51,670 bases of DNA, taken from contig VGZI01000021.1 in the NCBI GenBank assembly GCA_016872605.1, positions 1-51,670 of the forward strand, written 5' to 3'. The position numbers and the translations under genes are program-made. This DNA is from Planctomycetota bacterium (GTDB lineage Bacteria; Planctomycetota; Planctomycetia; Gemmatales; Gemmataceae). The notes beneath the pieces were generated by a model that was not told where the DNA came from, made no database searches, and was given only the letters and a program-made list of their open reading frames with translations. This document shows positions 35,231-42,602 of this stretch, one piece after another (the stretch's first letter is position 1; each line of letters opens with the position of its first letter).

Positions 35231-37129
35231 ATGAGCAGCTTTCGAACGATTGCATTGGCGTCCGCGGCGCCGCCGAGTCCGCTTGAGCTTCTGGATATCG
35301 CAAATGTCATTGACGACGCGATGAGACCGGGGCATTTCTTTGTCGCCCCCAGCATTTGCACGCGCTGGATCGCGGCTCGATCAGAGACGATTGCCTGGGA
35401 GATCTTTCGCGGCCGACTCGTCGATACGGCTCACACGCGCGAGCAGCGCACGTTTTTGTCGTGGCACATCCTCGAAGTGAGCGATGCAGATGAACGGGCG
35501 GAGCCGATGCTCTCAGTAAAGCTCGATGTCAACGCGAAAATGATTCACGTCACGCGCGGGTTGCGCTGTTTAGTCTGGGAGGGTTACGATGCGGGCGGTG
35601 GAGTCATTGAGAGCCGACAGGTCGAACGAGGGACACGCGAACTCGTTGGCTCGATCGTGCTGGACGAGCACGCTTCGCTCGACTCGGTGCGTGATGAGTT
35701 GATCTGCCTGATTTGGCAAGCGTTCGTCGGTACGAGCCGGCTGCCGCTCACGTCGATCGAGGCCCCGCTGCCGGTGTTCACGTTTGGCCTGGTTCACTAC
35801 GTGCATCATGCCGATGCGGGCGAAGCGGCAATCACAGCATGGGATGACTTTTTTGCTCTGGCACGCCGGCCTGAGCTTGCTCGGCAAGAAGTCATCAGAT
35901 TGATCGAATTCTCCCTGCGACGCGTGTCCCCGGGCGAACTGGACACGTTCGTCGCGCAAGTGCGCTGTGCATTCACGCCCGGTGACATAATCGCATCATG
36001 GCGAGCGATGTTCAATGCGGTATCGTTGTCGCCTTACACGCAGTTCGTTGACAATGCCCTTGCTGCAATCGATCGCCTCGCGGACGGCGGCGTGTTGTCG
36101 AAGGCGCAGCGTATCGACTTCCTTAGCCACCTGTTGGTCAAGCTCGGCCGGCATCTGACGGCGTACGATCTCGTCACGTTTCATCATCGCGGCGCGAATT
36201 ATCCAGACGCCCTTATGCTCGATGCCGTGCTTACGCGCTTCCTTGACGCGATCGATGCGAGTCCCGCGCTCTTCGTCGGCAATGACGTCGCGGCACGGAG
36301 GCGCCGACGGGCGTTGCGGCAGGGATGCTTGATGCGCCGAAATTACGAGGGGCATTTCGTGCCGGACGCGCCGACGTCGCCGGGCGAAAATGCGCGTCTT
36401 CTGCCGGCGTCCTACCCGCGCGTGCCGGAGGAGCAGATCACGCAGACGCATCGCCGGCGTCGCCGACTCTTCCAGGATGATCCGCTAGCCGGGAAGATCA
36501 CCGACTCGACGAAGTCGGCGCTGGCGCGAAGCATCGACGATCTGGATCATTTGGCCGAACGTATCGAGATGGGCCTGGGCGTGTTCATCGATCGGCCACT
36601 CGGTTACGGCAAAGCGATCGGCGAGCCGGACCTGACCCCCCTCTTGGCCCACGAAGCGTTCAGCCCGTCGATCGCCGGGCGCCGGCTTGCGGAGTTGTTG
36701 CGATTCGTCGATGAGATCGGCTTGCCGGTCGATCGCGATCGCCTGCAATCGTCATTCGACTGCACGGATTGGCCAACGGGCTTGCCTCACGCGCAGATCG
36801 CCGAATGCTCCAGGCCAACGGCGGCGCTTTGCGATGTGCGAAAAGTCGCCGATGATTTTGTAATCCTTCGGACCCTGGCGAACGGGCTGCGCGACCTGAT
36901 TGATCGGCTCGATTTGCCGCTGGTCGATCTACAATTCGATTCTGCCTACTGCGTGTGCGGGTACGACAAGACCGGCGCGATCGTGGTGATGATCGGGGAT
37001 GTGAGGCAGCCTCGCCACATCGAGTTTCGAGTTGATGTCACCCAAGGTTTCCGCGTTCGGGCCGGAGTCGAGTCGCCACGAGCGGTCGTGATGACGGCGC
37101 CATCCAGCAAAGTGCCGCGCACGAAGTAA
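35231..37129 (+). CDS. Hypothetical 632-aa protein, no recognised family
   Basis: I do not recognise this protein. It lacks a signal peptide and membrane helices. The N-terminal 200 residues are mixed alpha/beta (SICTRWIAARSETIAWEIF, LRCLVWEGYD). The middle (about 205-320) is helical. An Arg-rich stretch occurs at about 355-372 (AARRRRRALRQGCLMRR) and another at 401-408. The C-terminal part contains DLIDRLDLPLVDLQFD and CVCGYDKTGAIVVMIGD. Base composition matches the neighbours. ATG 35231 is the first Met of the long frame, preceded by GGTACTG and no clear ribosome site. The last 5 or so codons (VPRTK) and stop lie in a dispersed-repeat arm (37114-37134). The 220-nt gap before it contains nothing I recognise. 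Confidence 0.6.
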   Translation: MSSFRTIALASAAPPSPLELLDIANVIDDAMRPGHFFVAPSICTRWIAARSETIAWEIFRGRLVDTAHTREQRTFLSWHILEVSDADERAEPMLSVKLDVNAKMIHVTRGLRCLVWEGYDAGGGVIESRQVERGTRELVGSIVLDEHASLDSVRDELICLIWQAFVGTSRLPLTSIEAPLPVFTFGLVHYVHHADAGEAAITAWDDFFALARRPELARQEVIRLIEFSLRRVSPGELDTFVAQVRCAFTPGDIIASWRAMFNAVSLSPYTQFVDNALAAIDRLADGGVLSKAQRIDFLSHLLVKLGRHLTAYDLVTFHHRGANYPDALMLDAVLTRFLDAIDASPALFVGNDVAARRRRRALRQGCLMRRNYEGHFVPDAPTSPGENARLLPASYPRVPEEQITQTHRRRRRLFQDDPLAGKITDSTKSALARSIDDLDHLAERIEMGLGVFIDRPLGYGKAIGEPDLTPLLAHEAFSPSIAGRRLAELLRFVDEIGLPVDRDRLQSSFDCTDWPTGLPHAQIAECSRPTAALCDVRKVADDFVILRTLANGLRDLIDRLDLPLVDLQFDSAYCVCGYDKTGAIVVMIGDVRQPRHIEFRVDVTQGFRVRAGVESPRAVVMTAPSSKVPRTK

Positions 37130-37173
37130 GCGGCGGAAATGGCCGGTTACGCCCGTGCATGGCTCGTTACCGG
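37114..37173. repeat. CGCACGAAGTAAGCGGC repeat arm plus imperfect hairpin in a convergent gap
   Basis: A 21-bp arm at 37114-37134, with core CGCACGAAGTAAGCGGC, matches the palindrome arm at 43902-43927 (complement). It supplies the stop codon of the 632-aa gene. Just beyond it, GGCCGGTTAC (37142-37151) and GTTACCGGCC (37164-37173) can pair at 9 of 10 positions, a possible weak terminator for the convergent transcripts. Confidence 0.55.
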
Positions 37174-40100
37174 CCCAGGACGTCGAGGCGGGTTTCGAAG
37201 AAGCCGAATTGGCCGTTGCGGGTGTGGGCCAGGATGAGGACGCGGTAGGTAGCGTCACCGGCGGCGATGTCGAAGTGCAAATCGACGGAGCCATTTTGCA
37301 ATACGAGGGTCGGTCGCCAGAGCAGCGTATCGGCGCACAACTCGGGAGCGTGCTGGTGGGCGTACTGCCAGGCGTCGGCTTGCTCCCTGGCCGTCTTTTT
37401 AGCGTCAGCCTTGGTTTCCGGACCACCGCCGGCCGGCGGCGTGGGAACGGCCGGCGTAATCGCGACGTCCGCCTTATTTTTCGCGGCGAAACGGTTGAAC
37501 TGCGGCGTGCCCAGAAGATTCTGTTGCTCATCTTTCTTGCCACGCTCCATGGCCTGCGCGTCCGCCATATCGCGCCGCAAGGCGCCGCGACCGGCATTGG
37601 CGGTGATAGCTGGCGCATCCCCCTTGTCCGCCGATGCACGCATGGTTGATTCCGCCTCGCCGGCTTTGTCCCTGGGCAGTGCGAACATGCCTGTCACGGT
37701 CTTGTCTTGAAGGAACGCCAACGCCGGCAGATTGGCGAAGCGCTCGTCGAGTTCCCCTTTGATGGCAAACCCGGGCTTGCCATGATTGGCGGCCAAAGAG
37801 GGGAGCGGCGTCAAACTGATGGGCGCCAGCATCGATCCGAAGAAGATCAACGCCAAACTGCACGCCAGGCAACCGAAGGACGCGCCGAACGCCAGCGTCG
37901 CCGGTTTCTCGGCGCGGATGACCCGATACGTCCCGATGCCCATCAGGACCAGGGCTGTCAAAAGCAGCACGGCCAGTAAAACGCCGAGCGCCAAGCGAAT
38001 CCACGTCTGCACGCGATCTTCCAGGTCGTTGAGATGGCCGACGGCGACAACCACCGCATCGGCGGCGCGATCGCGTTCGCTCTCCAACTCGATGCGCTGA
38101 GCAAAGCCTTGGCCGCGAATTGGAGAGACGGCGCCTTCGCGGAGGTCGTCGTATTTCTTTTGGATTGCGGCGATGTTGCCGTTTTCCATACTGAACACCG
38201 CGGGCTGAACGGCAAGGTTGACGTTGCCCGAGTTCGTTTCGTCGCCGGGGATGAAGCGGCGCCAGCCGTGCGTACCGAGGAAGCGTTCGAGCACATTGGC
38301 TGCCTCGGGGGAATCGTCGATCAGAATTTGCGTTTGGTCGAGGTCGGCCCCGGTGCGAATTTCGTTGAGCAGCATGAAGTGAGCCGACAGGCTGCGTCGA
38401 GCTTTCTGCCAGCGTTCATCGACGACGCTGGCGAGAACCCAGGCATGCGGGACGAGTTGGCCGAGCGCGTCGCGTGCCGTCACCTTGGCGTTGAAGGGGC
38501 GTCCAGCGTTGACCTGCTGCGGGTTGAGCGTGACCCCCAGATTGAGCCGCGGTCCGGCTCGGTAGACCAGACGCTCGGCGATCGGCACAAGGGCTTCGCC
38601 GCGCGTCTGGTAGGCGGTGACGCGGATTATGCCGACGGCTTCTTGCGTCGGCAAGAGCGCGACGTCCACCGGATCGCGCCGCGCGTCGACCCAGCGTTGA
38701 TCGACAATCTGGCCCCGGCACTGCGCGACCAATAGCACCTTGCGCGCCGGCCCGTGCTGATGAAGGCGAATGCGAATCGGGTCGCCGGCGTGGCCGACGG
38801 CTTTCGGGGTCTTTTCTTCATCAAGGTCGGTGATCTGAATAACCACGCCGCTGGAGCGTATGCCGAGCTTGGCGAACGGATCGGCGATCGACTCAATCTT
38901 GACCGGCGTCGAGATTTGAACGGTGTACGTCTCCTTGGCATCGGGCACGAAGTCCAGATAGCCCATGCCATGCTCGTAAGCGGAATCGGCCTTGGGAATG
39001 CGTTTGTCGCTGGCGAGGATCCAGACGCGCCCGGAACTCGTGATCGCCTCGCCTGACTTGGCCCGGACGCGGTAGAAAACGCGGTTGGGCAGCCCCGCAA
39101 TCAGGTCGCCGCCTTCAGGGAAGAAGTCGATGGCGAATTCGGTTGGAGCGATCGGCACGAAGCCGCGGATCTCGCTCTTCGTCTTGCCGTCGGTGAACTT
39201 CAGCGTGAGCGGGACGCTGCTGGCGCCGGGGGGAAGCACTTCGGGGAGCTTCGCTTCGAAGCGGAAAACTTGGTCGACTACGGCCGCGGGGAAAGTGGCA
39301 TTCTTGCTCTTGCCGTTGTCTTTTTTGGCAAACGGCGCGCCGCCGGCGCCGCCGAATCCAGGCGCCGCCATCGGCGCCAGCATCTGTTGGCGTTGCACCA
39401 TCAGAGGAATCGGAATGTCGTTGATGGTCGCCATCGGCGGCTTGGTCGCCGGGGACTGAAAGAACCCGCCGACAACTTGGCCCGGCAGATAGTTGCCCGG
39501 GTCGAGCACAAGGTCCGGGGCACGAAGGTCTTTGGCAATGACGAATTGCTGCGACGACGACTGCACGGGAGCTTTGTCCTCCGCGGGCCGAACATGCAGG
39601 GTGTAGCCGCCGACGGCGTACTTCTCGTCAATGACGATTTCGCCGGCCATCATGCCTCCGTCGCCTGTTGACGCATTGAATGCCTTGGCGATCTGTCCGG
39701 CTGGGGTGCGCAATTCAACGCGCAATGCGATCGGGTCACGGGGCGGCATGAGCGAGTACCGGTCCACCACCAGTGCCCGGAAGAACAACATATCGCGCAG
39801 CTGATAAGCGACCTTGCTGGTGTCAATGCGCGTGACGTAGGTCGGCGCCGCTATGTTGATTGTCTCTTCCACCCGGCTGCGACCCGTGCCGGCTTCTGCT
39901 TCGACGATTACTTTGACCACGCTGTTCGGTTGGGTTCCATTGGCATCGACTTCGGCCGTGGCGTGGCCGTTGTCGTCGCATTTCAGATGCACGACGCGCA
40001 TCTCGGTCTGATTATTGGCGAGCGGGTAATACACCTTAACGCGAACCTGGGCTCGTGCGGCGTCGTTCTTCGTCTGGGCGACGGTCCCTTCCGGATGGTG

Positions 40101-40667
40101 CGCGGTGATATGAAGGCGTGCCTTGGCGCCGGGCTGAATCGTTTTGGGGCCGAGGACATGCACATAGGGCGTCGCGGCATGGTGCACCTCGGCGACGGCG
40201 GCGTCGTGGAGCTTTCCGTACTGGGCCGGCAACATTGCGAATTTGTCGGCAATCTCCTTGTGATCCCTGCGTTTCTGAGCGATCGTGTCCTGATGCGTTC
40301 GCACGGCGATGCGATAGTACGACACTGGAAGACTGATGGCGATCAAAAGCGCCGCGGCGGCCGACCAGATGATCCACGGGCTCCGCCAACGCGGGGGAGC
40401 AGATTCCTCGGGTGGTGGGAGAGGAATGGTCGTCTCGAGCACGGTCGGCGCAGGTTCCTCATCACACGCCGGCGAGAACTCGGGAACCTGCGGGATCGCC
40501 TTTGCCGCCCGCGCCAGGAGTTTTTGCTGGGTCTGAACGTCCGCCAAGGCGGATTGGCACGCCGAGCACGTCTTGAGGTGAAGAAGCGTCGCCTCCTGGT
40601 CGCTTTCCTCCAGCAAGCCGTAGACGTGGTCGAACAGGCGATCACGGCAGGTTTGGCAATTCATCAT
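37167..40667 (-). CDS. Anti-sigma zinc-finger protein fused to a thioester-less alpha-2-macroglobulin-like ectodomain
   Basis: A 1166-aa protein. Residues 1-50 form a zf-HC2 anti-sigma zinc finger, H30-x3-C34-x2-C37 with C4 and C7 upstream. A membrane helix lies at about 98-118. MG2-like domain at about 278-362 (TYVTRIDTSKVAYQLRDMLF ... GGYTLHVR); MG domains at about 510-600 (FFPEGGDLIAGLPNRVFYRV); a segment at about 705-775 resembles the A2M bait-region-linked domain (LGVTLNPQQVNAGRPF, LASVVDERWQ). Two further helices (about 888-912 and 923-945) interrupt the series. The C-terminal 60 residues resemble the start of the A2M domain (LLWRPTLVLQNGSVDLHFDI ... GFFETRLDV). The protein stops where the thioester domain would begin, and no GCGEQ motif exists. 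Its ATG overlaps the sigma stop (ATGA), so it is co-translated with its presumed target. Probable role: release the sigma factor in response to a periplasmic signal, perhaps protease attack. Confidence 0.82.
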   Translation of the reverse strand: MMNCQTCRDRLFDHVYGLLEESDQEATLLHLKTCSACQSALADVQTQQKLLARAAKAIPQVPEFSPACDEEPAPTVLETTIPLPPPEESAPPRWRSPWIIWSAAAALLIAISLPVSYYRIAVRTHQDTIAQKRRDHKEIADKFAMLPAQYGKLHDAAVAEVHHAATPYVHVLGPKTIQPGAKARLHITAHHPEGTVAQTKNDAARAQVRVKVYYPLANNQTEMRVVHLKCDDNGHATAEVDANGTQPNSVVKVIVEAEAGTGRSRVEETINIAAPTYVTRIDTSKVAYQLRDMLFFRALVVDRYSLMPPRDPIALRVELRTPAGQIAKAFNASTGDGGMMAGEIVIDEKYAVGGYTLHVRPAEDKAPVQSSSQQFVIAKDLRAPDLVLDPGNYLPGQVVGGFFQSPATKPPMATINDIPIPLMVQRQQMLAPMAAPGFGGAGGAPFAKKDNGKSKNATFPAAVVDQVFRFEAKLPEVLPPGASSVPLTLKFTDGKTKSEIRGFVPIAPTEFAIDFFPEGGDLIAGLPNRVFYRVRAKSGEAITSSGRVWILASDKRIPKADSAYEHGMGYLDFVPDAKETYTVQISTPVKIESIADPFAKLGIRSSGVVIQITDLDEEKTPKAVGHAGDPIRIRLHQHGPARKVLLVAQCRGQIVDQRWVDARRDPVDVALLPTQEAVGIIRVTAYQTRGEALVPIAERLVYRAGPRLNLGVTLNPQQVNAGRPFNAKVTARDALGQLVPHAWVLASVVDERWQKARRSLSAHFMLLNEIRTGADLDQTQILIDDSPEAANVLERFLGTHGWRRFIPGDETNSGNVNLAVQPAVFSMENGNIAAIQKKYDDLREGAVSPIRGQGFAQRIELESERDRAADAVVVAVGHLNDLEDRVQTWIRLALGVLLAVLLLTALVLMGIGTYRVIRAEKPATLAFGASFGCLACSLALIFFGSMLAPISLTPLPSLAANHGKPGFAIKGELDERFANLPALAFLQDKTVTGMFALPRDKAGEAESTMRASADKGDAPAITANAGRGALRRDMADAQAMERGKKDEQQNLLGTPQFNRFAAKNKADVAITPAVPTPPAGGGPETKADAKKTAREQADAWQYAHQHAPELCADTLLWRPTLVLQNGSVDLHFDIAAGDATYRVLILAHTRNGQFGFFETRLDVLGR

Positions 40668-41233
40668 GACAACGAGTCTTTCAATACACGCTTCAGCTTT
40701 TGCAGGGCGGAGCGCATCTGGGTCTTCACGGTTCCGACGGGCGTGCGCCGCAGGGCGGCGATTTCTTCATACGTTAAGTCGCCATTCTGGCGAAGGAGGA
40801 ATACTTCTTTTTCCTCCGGGCGCAAATCCATGAGCGCCTTGCGGACGCGTTCCAGCGTTTCCTTGTTCTCCAGTGAATCGGCAGGCTCCGGCGATTTCCC
40901 GGCGACCTCCGGCGGCGGAGCGTCGCCCATCGGCTTTGCCTTGCGGCGCCAGGCATTGCGCTGCAAATCCTTGGCGGCGTTGAGACTGACGCGAAACACC
41001 CAGGCCCGCATGTTCTTGACGTTGGTCAGCGTGTCGCGAGTACGCCAGCACTTCAAGAAGACTTCCTGGGCGATGTCCTGAGCGTCTTCGTGGTTGCCGA
41101 GCACGAAGAACAACGTACTGACGAGTTCGGCGCGCATCGCATTGAATGCGCAGAGGAAGTCATCGGTGTCCATAACGCTGCCGTTGGACTCCCTCTCCTG
41201 CACATCGTCGGTGCGGACCGCCAGTTCGCTCAT
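40664..41233 (-). CDS. ECF-type RNA polymerase sigma factor
   Basis: A 189-aa sigma70-family factor with only regions 2 and 4. Region 2 is at about 25-95 (HEDAQDIAQEVFLKCWRTRD, MRAWVFRVSLNAAKD); a linker rich in P/E spans 100-122; region 4 is at about 132-185 (LRPEEKEVFLLRQNGDLTYE, EIAALRRTPVGTVKTQM). AGGATGATGGT precedes ATG 41233. It overlaps the anti-sigma gene by ATGA, the usual ECF/anti-sigma arrangement. The 155-nt divergent gap to the gene at 41389 should carry its autoregulated promoter, but I cannot define the boxes. Confidence 0.93.
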   Translation of the reverse strand: MSELAVRTDDVQERESNGSVMDTDDFLCAFNAMRAELVSTLFFVLGNHEDAQDIAQEVFLKCWRTRDTLTNVKNMRAWVFRVSLNAAKDLQRNAWRRKAKPMGDAPPPEVAGKSPEPADSLENKETLERVRKALMDLRPEEKEVFLLRQNGDLTYEEIAALRRTPVGTVKTQMRSALQKLKRVLKDSLS

Positions 41234-41388
41234 ACCATCATCCTACTAGACGAAGCGCCGCGGCGCACGGATTGCAGTTTTTTTCGTTCAGAGCCTGATG
41301 TGTCAGCGAAGTTCGCTGCGGAACCTGGCCGCCGGTTCGCGGTTACATAGGCTACGGTGGGACGAACGCGTTCACGGAAACCAACGCC

Positions 41389-41754
41389 ATGACGATCGTG
41401 CGCATCGCATGTCTGACGATCCCGTTCCTCTGCGTGGCCGGGGCGCAAGCCGATGAATTCACAGCCACGCTGATCAAGGTGGCCGACGGCAAAATCACCT
41501 ATTCTCGAGGCGTCGGTAAAAAGAAAAAGGAATACACTCTGCAAGCCGACGAGAAGATCAAAGTGGTGGCCGCCAAGTATGACGCCAAGGCCAAGCGCAT
41601 CGAAGCCGGTCCTGAAATCGAGGGCGGTTTGAAGAATGCGCTGTTCGTGCAACTCGACAAGACGACCGTGGAAGCGCTCGTCCGCACCAGCGCGGACAAC
41701 GAGCGCATCCTGGAACTACGGCTGTATCAATCAACCACGAAAAAAAAGAAGTGA
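41389..41754 (+). CDS. Small secreted protein, function unknown
   Basis: A 121-aa protein with a clear signal peptide (1-21, MTIVRIACLTIPFLCVAGAQ, cleavage near QADE). It has a small lysine-rich mature part (GVGKKKKEYTLQADEKIKVV) and a KKKK tail. Similar small secreted proteins are common in planctomycetes but I cannot name a family. It is divergent from the ECF sigma gene, so it could be a target of that sigma factor; this is only positional. Confidence 0.65.
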   Translation: MTIVRIACLTIPFLCVAGAQADEFTATLIKVADGKITYSRGVGKKKKEYTLQADEKIKVVAAKYDAKAKRIEAGPEIEGGLKNALFVQLDKTTVEALVRTSADNERILELRLYQSTTKKKK

Positions 41755-41760
41755 GTATTT

Positions 41761-41820
41761 GAGCCTGAGCGCCTGCAAAGCGGCTAGCCGGTGAACGGCC
41801 CCTGGCCGGCGCTCAGGCTC
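41761..41820. terminator. Palindrome between convergent genes, possible bidirectional terminator
   Basis: GAGCCTGAGCGCC (41761-41773) pairs perfectly with GGCGCTCAGGCTC (41808-41820). The centre contains further self-complementary CGGCTAGCCG. It lies 7 nt past the stop of the + gene and 13 nt before the stop of the convergent lipoprotein gene. No T-run follows; it resembles other planctomycete dispersed palindromes. Confidence 0.6.
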
Positions 41821-41832
41821 GGACGCAGAACG

Positions 41833-42156
41833 CTAGTTCGAGGGAACGAACGGCGTCGGCGTTGCTTGCGGGACTTTGAACACTTGCGGAGGCTGGCTTG
41901 CCGGCACGTCGCGAATCGGAATCGGCGCCGCCGTCCCCGCGGTTCCCGGCGTGAGCAATGTCGGACCGTGAGCGGCGTCCATCATGACCGGGCTTCCGCC
42001 ATGCATGCATTCGCAGTTGCCGTGCGATTGCCTTAACGCATGATGCCGAAAGAGCCGCGGAAACAGCCGGCCCTCTTCGCACAAGGAACAGCAGCCCGAT
42101 AGCATGAACAACAAGCCGCTCGCCAAGGCGACAAAGGCCAATCGTAGGCGGAGCAT
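41833..42156 (-). CDS. Small lipoprotein, function unknown
   Basis: A 107-aa product with a type II signal peptide: positively charged MLRLRL, hydrophobic 6-18 and lipobox LSGC (19-22), giving a lipidated Cys22. The mature part is Cys/His-rich at first (CCSLCEEGR, CECMHGG), then Pro/Thr-rich and low-complexity (VPASQPPQVFKVPQATPTPF). GAGGATA precedes ATG 42156. A hairpin (GCCCCT/AGGGGC, 42206-42222) lies in its leader. No family is recognised. Confidence 0.7.
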   Translation of the reverse strand: MLRLRLAFVALASGLLFMLSGCCSLCEEGRLFPRLFRHHALRQSHGNCECMHGGSPVMMDAAHGPTLLTPGTAGTAAPIPIRDVPASQPPQVFKVPQATPTPFVPSN

Positions 42157-42233
42157 CGGAGTATCCTCTTCTGTTGACGGTTCCGGATTGGATTTCTCTG
42201 TTCGTGCCCCTTTGTGAGGGGCGTTCCATCACC

Positions 42234-42262
42234 ATTATGCGCCCCGTTCGATTCTTGAGCAA
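42234..42262 (-). promoter_or_regulatory. Candidate promoter of the small lipoprotein gene
   Basis: On the - strand, TTGCTC (complement of 42257-42262), a 17-nt spacer and CATAAT (complement of 42234-42239). The -10 box matches 5 of 6, the -35 only 3 of 6. The position, about 78 nt upstream of the ATG, is sensible. Confidence 0.35.
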
Positions 42263-42480
42263 ATTTTCGTTGCCTCCTCGATAAGGATTTTCTTCGTGAC
42301 CGTTTCCTCGGCAAAGGTCATGACAAGGGTGCCGCTTGCGCCGAATGGGCAGGCGTCAATCTGTACGCGATTTACCGACCCCGCCACGCGCGACGTCGCC
42401 GCGCACCACGGCTCGCCCGAACACTCGGTTGCGGTTTCGCGCACACGGCGCTTGCCGAAATAATGTTCCCACTTCCCCAA
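42235..42480 (-). CDS. Doubtful short open frame (81 aa)
   Basis: The frame encodes ordinary-looking protein sequence (AGSVNRVQIDACPFGASGTL, EEATKICSRIE) but has only a TTG start without a ribosome site, no ATG near the 5' end, and no family I know. It ends inside the candidate lipoprotein promoter. It may be a fragment of a decayed gene. Low confidence. Confidence 0.25.
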   Translation of the reverse strand: MGKWEHYFGKRRVRETATECSGEPWCAATSRVAGSVNRVQIDACPFGASGTLVMTFAEETVTKKILIEEATKICSRIERGA

Positions 42481-42532
42481 TAATCGCTGCCCCGCGACGA
42501 ATCCTTATTATCGGTCTACCCGCCCGGATGCA

Positions 42533-42560
42533 TTGACAGCCAGCCCAGGCCGTTTACCAT
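42533..42560 (+). promoter_or_regulatory. Candidate sigma70 promoter of the C2-lipase gene
   Basis: A perfect TTGACA (42533-42538), a 16-nt spacer and TACCAT (42555-42560, 4/6). The start would be near 42567, giving a 36-nt leader that includes GAGGTTGCAGTC before ATG 42603. Confidence 0.5.
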
Positions 42561-42602
42561 GCAAAGAGGCGAATCAGCTCCCCCCATCGTGAGGTTGCAG
42601 TC

